This document shows positions 45,968-54,786 of a stretch of 57,224 bases of DNA, piece after piece (position 1 is the first letter of the stretch; each line of letters begins with the position of its first letter). Origin of the DNA: an uncultured Chitinophagaceae bacterium (GTDB lineage: Bacteria > Bacteroidota > Bacteroidia > Chitinophagales > Chitinophagaceae); NCBI GenBank assembly GCA_937858715.1, contig CALLZY010000013.1, positions 1-57,224 on the forward strand, given 5' to 3'. Under the pieces are notes generated by a model that saw only the letters and a program-made list of their open reading frames with translations, ran no database searches and was not told the DNA's origin. Position numbers and translations under genes: made by a program.

Positions 45968-48502
45968 CTAAGCCTCAGACTTTTCCTCAGCCCGGCTTTT
46001 GAAGGTAAACTTCAGTTTACTGTTCTCCGTATCAGCATCTGCCTCCAGCACATCCCCAGCTTTTACATTCATATTCAGGATTTCCTCAGCCAGCGGGTCT
46101 TCCAGGTACTTTTGAATGGCCCTGTGCAGTGGCCTGGCACCAAACTGAGCATCATACCCCTTGTCAGCCAGGAAAGTTTTTGCCGCTTCTGTCAGTTCGA
46201 GGGTAAATCCAAGATTAGTGAGCCGCTTATGAACACCTTTCATCAGGATATCAATGATATTGAAGATATTTTCTTTAGAAAGGCTGTTGAAAATAACCAC
46301 ATCGTCAATCCTGTTCAAAAACTCGGGAGAGAATGTTTTTTTCAGCGCCTTTTCAATCACAGCTTTGTTCTCCTCCTCTTCATGCTCCATTTTGGATTGT
46401 GTGGCAAATCCCACACCCGAACCAAAATCCTTCAACTGGCGGACACCAATATTGGATGTCATGATAATCATTGTGTTCTTAAAATCCACCTTACGGCCAA
46501 GTCCGTCAGTAAGTTGTCCGTCGTCAAGCACCTGCAGAAGTATATTATAAATATCCGGATGTGCTTTTTCAATTTCATCCAGCAGAATTACACTATACGG
46601 CTTGCGGCGAACCCGTTCTGTTAATTGACCACCCTCTTCATAACCCACATAACCCGGAGGCGCACCAATTAAACGACTTACGGTGAATTTCTCCATATAT
46701 TCACTCATATCAATGCGGATGAGGGCATCTTCAGAATCGAACATGTGGCGGGCTAATGCACGGGCCAGCTCTGTTTTACCCACACCTGTCGGGCCAAGGA
46801 AAATAAACGTTCCTATAGGCTTCTTAGGGTCTTTCAATCCCACCCTGTTACGCTGAATCGCTTTCACCACTTTCAGAATAGCTTCATCCTGGCCAATTAC
46901 CATTTTCTGCATATCGTCTGACATACGGCGCAGTTTCTCCGTTTCTGCCTGCACCATCCGCTTCACCGGTATGCCGGTCATCATGCTTACCACTTCGGCA
47001 ATATCCTCTTCTCCAATCGGGTAGCGTTTGTGCTTGCTTTCTTCTTCCCACTCAGCTTTCGCTTTTTCTAATTCTTCCTGCAATCTTTTTTCTGTATCAC
47101 GAAGAGAGGCGGCTTCTTCAAACTTCTGGCTCTTCACCACCCTGTTCTTTTCCACCTTCACATCTTCAATCTTCTTTTCTAATTCAACTATTGTCTGCGG
47201 AACATTTATATTTTTCAAATGCACCCTGGCCCCTACTTCATCAAGCACATCAATGGCCTTATCGGGCAGCAGCCTGTCGGTAACGTAACGGTCGCTTAAC
47301 TTCACGCAGGCATCAATCGCTTCCTGATCGTAGTTTACGTTGTGATATTCCTCGTATTTAGATTTGATGTTGTTCAGAATCTGTATGGTATCATCCACAC
47401 TTGGCGGCTCTACCATTACTTTCTGGAAACGGCGATCCAAGGCTCCGTCTTTCTCAATGTGCATCCTGTATTCATCAAGCGTAGAAGCACCGATGCACTG
47501 CAGTTCTCCACGGGCCAATGCCGGCTTGAAAATGTTACTGGCATCCAGCGAACCGCTGGCTCCACCGGCACCAACAATGGTGTGCATTTCATCAATAAAG
47601 AGAATCACATCCCGGTTCTTCTCCAGTTCATTCATGATGGCTTTCATCCTTTCTTCAAACTGGCCACGGTATTTTGTACCGGCCACCAATGCAGCAAGGT
47701 CAAGGGAGATAACTCTTTTGTCAAACAATACCCTCGATACTTTGCGCTGCACTATCCTCAGGGCCAGCCCTTCTACAATAGCTGTTTTACCCACTCCAGG
47801 TTCACCAATCAGTATCGGGTTGTTCTTTTTCCTGCGGGAAAGGATTTGCGACACCCTTTCAATTTCTGACTCCCTGCCTACAATCGGGTCTAATGCACCC
47901 AACTCAGCCATTTTGGTAATGTCACGGCCAAAATTATCAAGCACCGGAGTCTTACTTTTTGCACCTCCCTGCGTCTTACCGCTGCCTCCTTTGGGTTGTG
48001 AGTATTTTTTCTCTTCATCAAAATCATCATCGCCTTCATCAGAGAACTCTGCACGGGGGTCGTTCGATTTTACAATACCCAGTTCCTGGCGGAACAAATC
48101 ATAGTCCACATCAAACTGGTTGAGTATCTGTGTGGCAATGTTTTCCTTGTTTTTCAGTATAGACAGCATCAGGTGTTCTGTTTCCACCATGGCACTTTTC
48201 AATGCTTTGGCCTCCAGCACCGTTACCCTGATCACCTTTTCTGCCTGCTTGGTAAGTGGCAAACTGTTTATGTTGGCAATATTCTTACCTGTTTTGTCCT
48301 TTACGGCTGTTTCAATCTCTTTCCTCAGTTCGTACAGGTCAACATTGAAGCTTTTCAGTATGCGGACGGCCGTATTCTCTCCCTCCCTTATCATGCCCAG
48401 CAACAAATGCTCGGTGCCGATAAAGTCATTTCCAAGCCGCAATGCTTCTTCCCTGCTGAACGAAATGATTTCTTTTACCTGGTTCGAAAAATTATTATCC
48501 AT
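45968..48502 (-). CDS. clpC: ATP-dependent Clp protease ATPase ClpC
   Basis: An 844-residue AAA+ unfoldase that feeds ClpP. It has an N-terminal double Clp-N repeat (residues about 1-145), AAA+ module 1 with GEPGVGKTA and DEMHTIVGAG, a middle region with UVR-like RVVKSQKFEEAASLRDTEK, and module 2 with GPTGVGKTELARAL and the Walker B LLDEIEKAHPD, then a C-terminal D2-small domain. The UVR/middle-domain layout matches ClpC rather than ClpA or ClpB. Full length. Confidence 0.97.
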   Translation of the reverse strand: MDNNFSNQVKEIISFSREEALRLGNDFIGTEHLLLGMIREGENTAVRILKSFNVDLYELRKEIETAVKDKTGKNIANINSLPLTKQAEKVIRVTVLEAKALKSAMVETEHLMLSILKNKENIATQILNQFDVDYDLFRQELGIVKSNDPRAEFSDEGDDDFDEEKKYSQPKGGSGKTQGGAKSKTPVLDNFGRDITKMAELGALDPIVGRESEIERVSQILSRRKKNNPILIGEPGVGKTAIVEGLALRIVQRKVSRVLFDKRVISLDLAALVAGTKYRGQFEERMKAIMNELEKNRDVILFIDEMHTIVGAGGASGSLDASNIFKPALARGELQCIGASTLDEYRMHIEKDGALDRRFQKVMVEPPSVDDTIQILNNIKSKYEEYHNVNYDQEAIDACVKLSDRYVTDRLLPDKAIDVLDEVGARVHLKNINVPQTIVELEKKIEDVKVEKNRVVKSQKFEEAASLRDTEKRLQEELEKAKAEWEEESKHKRYPIGEEDIAEVVSMMTGIPVKRMVQAETEKLRRMSDDMQKMVIGQDEAILKVVKAIQRNRVGLKDPKKPIGTFIFLGPTGVGKTELARALARHMFDSEDALIRIDMSEYMEKFTVSRLIGAPPGYVGYEEGGQLTERVRRKPYSVILLDEIEKAHPDIYNILLQVLDDGQLTDGLGRKVDFKNTMIIMTSNIGVRQLKDFGSGVGFATQSKMEHEEEENKAVIEKALKKTFSPEFLNRIDDVVIFNSLSKENIFNIIDILMKGVHKRLTNLGFTLELTEAAKTFLADKGYDAQFGARPLHRAIQKYLEDPLAEEILNMNVKAGDVLEADADTENSKLKFTFKSRAEEKSEA

Positions 48503-48665
48503 TTTTAGATAATTGGTTATGGTACAATATTAACAAATAAATTTGGTTCGGGTTTGGCCGTATTTATAAACGGATTGTTGATAATTTAAGTTGTTTATTG
48601 GCTTTAGTTTCATCAGCTTGCCGTCAAAATTAACCTTCCCTTTAACCTTATGAACTTTCATTAAA

Positions 48666-49061
48666 ATGAATGTCAAAACGGATACCAAAGAAAAATTTCA
48701 TGCCATTACAGTGCTGGAAAGCAACCTTTCAGGAAATATGACAGACAGAATGGCTGATTCGCTGATTCCCTATCTCGAAAATGAAATAAAAAGTGTGGTG
48801 CTGAAACTTGGCCAGGTGGACCACATTGATGTGACTGCCGCAGAGAAATTAGTGCAGTTGCAGCAGCGTTTTTACGAGAACAGTGCTTCTTTTGTGATTT
48901 GTGAAATGAAAAAAGAAGTAGAAACTTTTCTTGACGAAAACGACCTGCTCGAAATGATGAATGTAACACCCACTGAAAGCGAAGCATGGGATATTGTGCA
49001 GATGGAAGAAATTGAAAGGGAACTGATGGACGATGACAATGCCTACCTGGCAGAAGAATAA
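48666..49061 (+). CDS. STAS-domain protein
   Basis: A 131-residue protein of the STAS fold (anti-sigma-antagonist type). The helix that carries the regulatory Ser/Thr reads HIDVTAAEKLVQL, with Thr where the family has DSSG; VVLKLGQVDHIDV precedes it. The tail after residue 100 is strongly acidic (ERELMDDDNAYLAEE). No kinase or sigma factor gene is next to it. It is divergent from clpC and about 90 bases upstream of the RNase Z gene. Confidence 0.85.
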   Translation: MNVKTDTKEKFHAITVLESNLSGNMTDRMADSLIPYLENEIKSVVLKLGQVDHIDVTAAEKLVQLQQRFYENSASFVICEMKKEVETFLDENDLLEMMNVTPTESEAWDIVQMEEIERELMDDDNAYLAEE

Positions 49062-49152
49062 TCCCATGTTTGTATGTATTCCTTTTTGCCTCATGCAGCG
49101 AAAATAATATACTGCCAGTCTTTAGTGCATCAACACCAAAATACTCAGCCCG

Positions 49153-50055
49153 ATGTTCGCCGTAACTATCCTTGGAAATAATTCAGCAGTACCGGCATTC
49201 GACCGTCACCCCACCAGCCAGGTGGTGACACATGATGGTACAAACTATCTCGTTGACTGTGGCGAAGGCACACAAATCCAGCTTATCAACTACAAAATCA
49301 GGCGGAGCAAAATCTCTCACATCTTTATTTCGCACCTGCATGGCGACCATTATTTTGGCCTGATCGGATTGCTCAACACACTTGGCCTGCTTGGCCACCA
49401 GCAGGAACTCCACGTATATGGCCCCAGCCCGTTAAAAGATATTATTGAACTGCAACTGAAAGTAGCCTACACCCAACTGTCCTTTGCCCTGCACCTGCAT
49501 ACTATCTCAGGCCCCAGCACCCTGGTTGACACTGATAAGATAACCATCAAGTGCTTTCCCGTAAACCACCGGGTGGAGTGCTATGGTTTTTCGTTTGAAG
49601 AAAAGAAACCGCCCCGAAAACTGCTGCCCGAAAAAGCCATTGAGCATGAAATACCGGCCATCTTTTATGAAAGGCTGAAAAGCGGCGAAGACTATACTAC
49701 AAAAGAAGGCAAAATCATCAGTAACGAATGGGTCACCGAACCGGGAGAAAAAGGAAAGAGCTATGCTTTTTGTGCCGATACAAAATACGACGAAGCCATA
49801 CTGCAGCATATCTCAGGCTTTGATATGATATACCACGAAACCACCTACCTCGATAACCTGCGTGAAAGGGCCATTGAACGTTTTCACTCCACAACCAAAC
49901 AGGCAGCAGAAATTGCACAAAAAGCCGGTATAAAAAAACTGCTCATTGGCCACTTCAGCAGCAAGTACGATACACTCGACGAATTTGAAAAAGAAGCAAG
50001 GGAAGTCTTTACCAATACCGAACTGGCGTTGGAAGGTGTGGTGTACCCGGTGTAG
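49153..50055 (+). CDS. rnz: Ribonuclease Z
   Basis: A 300-residue metallo-beta-lactamase-fold endonuclease that trims tRNA 3' trailers. The zinc motif is SHLHGDHYFG (His61, His63, Asp65, His66), with FPVNHRVECYGF and FCADTKYD later and a GHFSSKYD near the end. This set matches RNase Z. The tRNA-Asp gene in this window has no encoded CCA, consistent with RNase Z processing before CCA addition. Confidence 0.95.
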   Translation: MFAVTILGNNSAVPAFDRHPTSQVVTHDGTNYLVDCGEGTQIQLINYKIRRSKISHIFISHLHGDHYFGLIGLLNTLGLLGHQQELHVYGPSPLKDIIELQLKVAYTQLSFALHLHTISGPSTLVDTDKITIKCFPVNHRVECYGFSFEEKKPPRKLLPEKAIEHEIPAIFYERLKSGEDYTTKEGKIISNEWVTEPGEKGKSYAFCADTKYDEAILQHISGFDMIYHETTYLDNLRERAIERFHSTTKQAAEIAQKAGIKKLLIGHFSSKYDTLDEFEKEAREVFTNTELALEGVVYPV

Positions 50056-50301
50056 CACCTTGCTACGGATGCCATTATACCCAATATCTCAGTTTGTTAT
50101 TTTTGTACCCGGCTACAGTACTACTATCATCGTCCCTTGCGTCGCACTCTTCAGGGTTCTGTAATTCTATTCAGCTATAAAAAAGCCCCCTCCATTGAGA
50201 CAGCCTTCTTTTTATGCCTTTTTTTCTTAAAACAACTTCCGTTCAATTCTGCATCATAGTCTAGTTGGAATTTTTCCATACTACCGAATTGGTCAGAATT
50301 T

Positions 50302-50775
50302 TTAAAAGTCGAATCTGGCTATATCGATTTTTTCAATAATTCTATTTTTAAAGTAATTGATAGCCTTTTCGTCCCATACACCTCCCCCAATTGGCATTTT
50401 GCTTTGCTCTAATTCAGAAACTGTAATTGGCTTTTTCCAAACAATCACAATTACCATAGGGTTCATCTTCTTGGCAATTCTGTTTTGCCTTTCCGTATAA
50501 TTGTAAAAATATAAAGAAGTGCCTTGCATTACATCAGCAGGTCTGAAAAAGGGACTATGCCCATATGAGTTGATGGAATGTGGCAAATCTTTAAGTAAAA
50601 CCTCTAATGGCTGACCGCTATATTTTTGATTCTGGTTAATTATTGACTCTCTGATATACTTTAGGGTATCGTTGTTGACTTCTTTTAGTTTTGTTGCCAC
50701 ATCTGCACCATGCTGAGCAAATGCAATGTTTGTGCTGTACACAATTATGAGTATAAAGAAAAATATCTTTTTCAT
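50302..50775 (-). CDS. Small secreted protein of unknown function
   Basis: A 157-residue exported protein with a signal peptide (MKKIFFFILIIVYSTNIAFAQ). The mature part contains SGQPLEVLLKDLPHSINSYG and MGGVWDEKA-like segments (GGGVWDEKAINYFK) with no motif I recognise. It is in a repeat-rich stretch, and a remnant of another reading frame lies just upstream. Confidence 0.7.
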   Translation of the reverse strand: MKKIFFFILIIVYSTNIAFAQHGADVATKLKEVNNDTLKYIRESIINQNQKYSGQPLEVLLKDLPHSINSYGHSPFFRPADVMQGTSLYFYNYTERQNRIAKKMNPMVIVIVWKKPITVSELEQSKMPIGGGVWDEKAINYFKNRIIEKIDIARFDF

Positions 50776-50809
50776 TTTTATTGTATTTAGGTATTAAATT
50801 AGAAAATAT

Positions 50810-50937
50810 TTATGGACAATCTGCATTCTCATAAATGGCAAGTCCATTTGGATATGTTTGAGGGATTCCATTAATGATTTAGCCTCCGCTGGTGTTCCGA
50901 AAAACCATCACGCCGTTGCTGTGTGTTGAGTGCGGCA
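50810..50937 (-). pseudogene. Possible remnant of a secreted-protein gene
   Basis: On the minus strand a frame starting at ATG (complement of 50937-50935) reads MPHSTHSNGVMVFRNTSGG, then TAA, then continues in the same frame as IINGIPQTYPNGLAIYENAD before a second stop. The amino-acid composition of the second part looks coding-like, so the internal stop may have broken a once-longer gene. Evidence is weak. Confidence 0.3.
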
Positions 50938-51050
50938 TAGTGGCAGGCAAAAAACACCAGCAACACAACGGTTTCGTCTCCTTAGCCTTACCAGTATGCA
51001 GCTGGTACACCGGGTGGTTGCCACAGGTTATCGAACAGAATCTCTTGCGC

Positions 51051-51218
51051 CATCCTCAACTTTACTTTTCCCTCCTGCAAGTTCACTTATGTCACCTGCA
51101 ACTATACTTTTCCTTCCTGCAAGTTCACTTACGCCGCCTGCAACTTTACTTTTGCCTCCTGCAAGTTCACTTACGCCGCCTGCAATGGTACTTTTTCCGC
51201 CTGCAACTTCATAAAAGG
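51051..51218. repeat. 21-bp minisatellite (about 8 copies)
   Basis: Eight near-tandem 21-bp units with core CCTGCAA, starting at 51051, 51072, 51093, 51114, 51135, 51156, 51177 and 51198. Alternate units are more alike (one type ends TTACGCC, the other TTTTGCC), giving a 42-bp higher-order period. Confidence 0.9.
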
Positions 51219-51264
51219 GGTATTCTAACCCAGAATTAGGTCCCGCAATAAGAAATATATGGCA

Positions 51265-52389
51265 TTATTTGCTCACTATCCACTTATAAAACAACGGAAA
51301 CTCCTGCCGCCAGGTGGCTTCATTGTGTTTTCCTTCATCCCTTACCACTACCGTCATTTTTGATTTTGATACGGCCGCCATTTGTTCAAATGCCTTCAGC
51401 ATATATGGCACCATGGTTTCACCTTCCTGCTTGCCAGCGTAGAAATAGATGTGGCTCTTAACTTTTTTCCCTTTCAATTTTATATCATCAAAGATGGAAG
51501 GCCCCACCCAAAATGCCGGGGAGAAAACTCCTGCCCCGCCAAATACCTTTGGATATTTCAAAACGGCATACATCGAAATCAGCCCACCCATCGAAGAACC
51601 AGCCAGTGTTGTACTTGCCTTATCTTTCTTAGTGCGGTAGCGTTTATCAATATAAGGTTTAAGTGTTTTAGCCAGAAAGTCAATATAAGCCGCCCCTTCT
51701 CCCTTGCCAAACGATACATGGTCATAAGGATTGTATTCGTTCATGCGTTTGGTGGTGCCATTGTCAACAGCCACTACAATACAGTTCTTAAGTTTTGTAC
51801 TGTCGAGAAATTCATCAACGCCCCATTCGCCGGCATAAGAACGGGCATCATCAAAAACATTCTGCCCGTCATGCAGGTACAGTACAGGGTAACGTCCTTT
51901 TGTTTTGGAATAATTGGCGGGGAGATAAATGGAAACAGCTCTTTTGCGTTTCAGTTGCGGAATGTAAAAAGCAGTATCAATAATTGTCACATTTTGGCTT
52001 GCGGTATGCAATTTTTCCGGAGCCTTGAAATTATCGCTCCATTGCTCCACATCCAGGATAACTGTTTGCTCAGCATCCGCTTTCAGCGTTCTGTTCCCTT
52101 GGGCATTGCCATTGGCTTTACATTCCACTTCCATCCAGCTGCCCCTTGTTATCTTGTATTCATAAGTGCCAGGTGCAAGTTTTGCATCCAGGAAAAAACC
52201 CCCATCTTCCATCCGGTTAAACTTCCATGCTATATCGCCGGGTTTCCAGCCATTGAAAGAACCTGCAAGGAACAAATCATAACCTTTCGGTTCCGCAGGC
52301 AGGTTGCCAATTTTGAAATGTATGGTTTGCTGGGCTGATGCAAAGGCAAACAGCAGGGTTTGTACAAACAGAAAAAGAAAACGGGTCAT
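51265..52389 (-). CDS. Secreted esterase with N-terminal CBM-like domain
   Basis: A 374-residue exported protein. After a signal peptide (cut near FASAQ) it has a beta-sandwich similar to starch-binding CBM20/48 modules (LAGSFNGWKPG, GTYEYKITRG). The catalytic alpha/beta-hydrolase domain of the esterase D/Fes group follows, with the nucleophile elbow GSSMGG, preceded by LYLHDGQNVFDD, and a C-terminal DEGKHNEATW that supplies the His. Likely substrate is an ester of sugar or siderophore; not determinable here. It follows dapA by 24 bases and may be co-transcribed. Confidence 0.9.
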   Translation of the reverse strand: MTRFLFLFVQTLLFAFASAQQTIHFKIGNLPAEPKGYDLFLAGSFNGWKPGDIAWKFNRMEDGGFFLDAKLAPGTYEYKITRGSWMEVECKANGNAQGNRTLKADAEQTVILDVEQWSDNFKAPEKLHTASQNVTIIDTAFYIPQLKRKRAVSIYLPANYSKTKGRYPVLYLHDGQNVFDDARSYAGEWGVDEFLDSTKLKNCIVVAVDNGTTKRMNEYNPYDHVSFGKGEGAAYIDFLAKTLKPYIDKRYRTKKDKASTTLAGSSMGGLISMYAVLKYPKVFGGAGVFSPAFWVGPSIFDDIKLKGKKVKSHIYFYAGKQEGETMVPYMLKAFEQMAAVSKSKMTVVVRDEGKHNEATWRQEFPLFYKWIVSK

Positions 52390-52413
52390 AATAATGATTA
52401 TGACATAAAGGTA

Positions 52414-53298
52414 TTATACTTCCTTCATCAGTTCCTTAATCTTCTGCAGGTGCTTGTCGCTAACAGGCCATACGGGCTGGCGCACCGTATTTTTACAAAG
52501 TCCCATTTCACTCAGGTATGCCTTCGCACCACTTGGGCTGCCTTCTGCAAATAGTGAGGTGATAATATCTATATACTTGCTGTGCAAAGGCAGTGCTTCG
52601 GCAAATTTACCTTGCAGGCAAAGACGCACCATCTCAGAGTAATCTCCGGGATACACATTAGCCACAACTGAAATCAGGCCTTCGGCACCGGCAGCAATCA
52701 TGGGCAGTGTGATGGGGTCGTCGCCGCTGATAAGCATAAAATCAGCAGGCTTTTCTTTTACAATCTTGTTGAAGATATCGAAACTGCCGCTGGCTTCTTT
52801 AGTTGCAAATATGTTTTTACACTCCCTGGCAATGCGCAGGGTGGTTTCAGCAGTTACTGATTGTCCCGTACGGCCCGGTACATTATACATGATGATGGGC
52901 AGTGGAGTAGCAGCATCCAAAGTTTTATAATGCTGGAACAAACCTTCCTGGTTAGGCTTATTATAATAAGGGCTTACTGAAAGAATAGCATCGTAACCGG
53001 AAAGATCAAATGTTTTAAAGGCTTCAATAATCTCATGTGTGTCATTACCGCCAATGCCTGCTACTAACGGCAAACGGCCAGCCACTTTATCTTTTACGAA
53101 AGAAAATACATCCTGTTTCTCAGCACCATGAATGGTGGCACTTTCGCCAGTTGTACCCAGCACTACAAGGTATTCTACCTTGCCTTTGATCCAGAAACCG
53201 ATGAGATTTTCAAAACTCTCCCAGTCAATTTTTCCATCTTCGTGGAAAGGAGTAACAATGGCAATACCTGTACCTGTAAATTTTTCCCGTAAAGTCAT
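52414..53298 (-). CDS. dapA: 4-hydroxy-tetrahydrodipicolinate synthase
   Basis: A 294-residue aldolase-class enzyme that condenses pyruvate and aspartate semialdehyde in lysine and diaminopimelate synthesis. The Schiff-base Lys is Lys167 (FATKEASGS), Tyr138 lies in IIMYNVPGRTG, and LGTTGESAT is the substrate loop. Length is normal. It lies between accA and the esterase gene on the same strand. Confidence 0.96.
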   Translation of the reverse strand: MTLREKFTGTGIAIVTPFHEDGKIDWESFENLIGFWIKGKVEYLVVLGTTGESATIHGAEKQDVFSFVKDKVAGRLPLVAGIGGNDTHEIIEAFKTFDLSGYDAILSVSPYYNKPNQEGLFQHYKTLDAATPLPIIMYNVPGRTGQSVTAETTLRIARECKNIFATKEASGSFDIFNKIVKEKPADFMLISGDDPITLPMIAAGAEGLISVVANVYPGDYSEMVRLCLQGKFAEALPLHSKYIDIITSLFAEGSPSGAKAYLSEMGLCKNTVRQPVWPVSDKHLQKIKELMKEV

Positions 53299-53512
53299 TT
53301 GTATATTGATTATTGGTAGTTAAGTAATTGAAATGCTGATCAGCGATATACAGCTGAAGAGTGCGACCCAGAGTTCCGCCTCCTTCGTCGGCTCGTCGGG
53401 GCAGGCGCAACAGAAACTGATAGTCCCAAGGGATGCCTTTGGCATGGCACTGTTGCTGACTAAAAAAACTCCTTCCGCTAAATCATCAGCTCCGGCTACG
53501 ATGGCTGCAGAC
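53299..53512. other. Intergenic stretch with a possible dispersed repeat
   Basis: About 210 bases between accA and dapA. The part 53345-53512 is visibly richer in G+C than its surroundings, is open in both a plus-strand and a minus-strand frame, and has a small palindrome (ATGCC-TTT-GGCAT). These traits suggest a dispersed repeat or remnant rather than a gene. I call no CDS. Confidence 0.45.
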
Positions 53513-54490
53513 TCAAACTCCTTCTTCTTCCCAAAAGCCCATCTTGCTGAATTTCTCAATCCGTTTCTCCACTCTTTCCTCAGGTGTCATTTTCTTCAGT
53601 TCAGCAATTACCGGGATGAGATAGTTTTTCAATATTTCGGCTGATTGTGCATAGTCCCAATGTGCTCCGCCATCAGGTTCAGGAATAATACCATCTATCA
53701 ATCCAAAGCCAAGCATCTTATCTGCGGTGAGACGCAACTGCTCGGCAGCCACTTCTTTTTTATCCCAACTGCGCCAGAGAATGGATGAGCAACTTTCGGG
53801 GCTGATAACTGTGTACCATGTGTTCTCCATCATAAACACCCTGTCGCCCACACCAATGCCCAAGGCACCACCGCTGGCACCTTCTCCAATAATAACACAG
53901 ATTACCGGCACTTTCAGGCGTACCATTTCGTAAATATTGCGGGCAATTGCTTCGCCCTGGCCTCTTTCTTCTGCCTCAAGGCCGGGGTAAGCGCCGGGAG
54001 TATCGATAAGCGTAATAACAGGCTTATTGAATTTTTCGGCCAGTTTCATCAGGCGAAGAGCTTTACGATAACCTTCAGGGTTGGCCATACCAAAATTGCG
54101 AAGCTGGCGCATTTTGGTATTAATACCTTTTTGCTGGCCGATAATCATTACCGTTTCGCCATTTAATTCGCAAAAACCGCCTACCATTGCTTTGTCGTCC
54201 TTCACATTACGGTCGCCATGCAATTCCAAAAAGTTTTCGGTCATTTTATCAATATACTTCAGCGTATAGGGCCTGTCGGGATGGCGGCTAAGCTGCACCC
54301 GCTGCCAACTGCTGAGGTTTTGAGTTATTTCACGACGTTTTTCAATAATACCAGTCTCCAGCTTCTGAAGTGTATCACTAAAATCAATCTTAGTCTTTTC
54401 CTGGCGGGCTTTAACAGCCTGTATCTCATCAATCAGGTCTTTGACTGGTTTCTCGAAATCAAGAAACTGTCTGTTTGCATCACTTGGCAT
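53513..54490 (-). CDS. accA: Acetyl-CoA carboxylase carboxyltransferase subunit alpha
   Basis: A 325-residue crotonase-fold subunit that transfers the carboxyl group to acetyl-CoA in fatty acid synthesis. Hallmarks are [31 protein letters not shown] and the oxyanion-type [15 protein letters not shown], with [10 protein letters not shown] after it. Length is normal. accD is not in the window, as is common. Confidence 0.97.
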   Translation of the reverse strand: MPSDANRQFLDFEKPVKDLIDEIQAVKARQEKTKIDFSDTLQKLETGIIEKRREITQNLSSWQRVQLSRHPDRPYTLKYIDKMTENFLELHGDRNVKDDKAMVGGFCELNGETVMIIGQQKGINTKMRQLRNFGMANPEGYRKALRLMKLAEKFNKPVITLIDTPGAYPGLEAEERGQGEAIARNIYEMVRLKVPVICVIIGEGASGGALGIGVGDRVFMMENTWYTVISPESCSSILWRSWDKKEVAAEQLRLTADKMLGFGLIDGIIPEPDGGAHWDYAQSAEILKNYLIPVIAELKKMTPEERVEKRIEKFSKMGFWEEEGV

Positions 54491-54583
54491 AGGCGTAAAA
54501 ATGAGCGGCTAAATTAAGGATTAATTAAAAAACAGGGGGATAAGATGTCTTGTGATTTTCATCATATAAATTCCTGAAAAACT

Positions 54584-54615
54584 TTTGGTTGAAAATGGCT
54601 GAGCCGTTATCTTTG
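54584..54615 (+). promoter_or_regulatory. Promoter of tRNA-Asp
   Basis: TTTG (54584-54587), a 20-base spacer and TATCTTTG (54608-54615) give a full Bacteroidota consensus 35 bases before the tRNA. Confidence 0.82.
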
Positions 54616-54650
54616 CCGTCCCAAAAACGGATTTATTCCGTTGAAGGAAC

Positions 54651-54724
54651 GGATCGGTAGTTCAGTTGGTTAGAATGCCGCCCTGTCACGGCGGAGGTCG
54701 CGGGTTCGAGTCCCGTCCGGTCCG
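54651..54724 (+). tRNA. tRNA-Asp (anticodon GTC)
   Basis: A 74-base cloverleaf. The acceptor stem GGATCGG pairs with CCGGTCC (one G-U), the anticodon loop is CTGTCAC with GTC flanked by the CCGCC/GGCGG stem, and the T-loop is GGGTTCGAGTCCC. G73 is the expected Asp discriminator. The 3' CCA is not encoded. Confidence 0.98.
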
Positions 54725-54736
54725 CAGAGAGAAAAG

Positions 54737-54766
54737 AAAGCTCCTGTTTATCAGGGGCTTTTTCTT
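54737..54766 (+). terminator. Terminator after tRNA-Asp
   Basis: AAGCTCCTG and CAGGGGCTT form a stem with one mismatch around TTTAT, followed by TTTCTTT on the plus strand. Confidence 0.8.
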
Positions 54767-54786
54767 TCTGGGCTGTTGACTTCAGA

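Larger units (their letters stand above)
50776..51264. other. Repeat-rich accessory stretch without a full gene
   Basis: A 490-base region between two minus-strand genes. It holds a short in-frame gene remnant (50810-50937) and a 21-bp minisatellite (51051-51218). Two overlapping plus-strand open frames cross the minisatellite, but they merely follow its 7-codon period and have no family signature. Confidence 0.7.

Noticed and set aside
51051-51218. Minisatellite as a CRISPR array
   Set aside because: The units adjoin directly with no unique spacers between them.
50892-51239. Overlapping plus-strand frames across the minisatellite
   Set aside because: Their length comes from the 21-bp period, which cannot create stops unless one unit contains one; no family similarity.
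53320-53559. 79-codon minus-strand and 103-codon plus-strand frames between accA and dapA
   Set aside because: They overlap the accA coding end in another phase and each other; a dispersed repeat is a simpler explanation.
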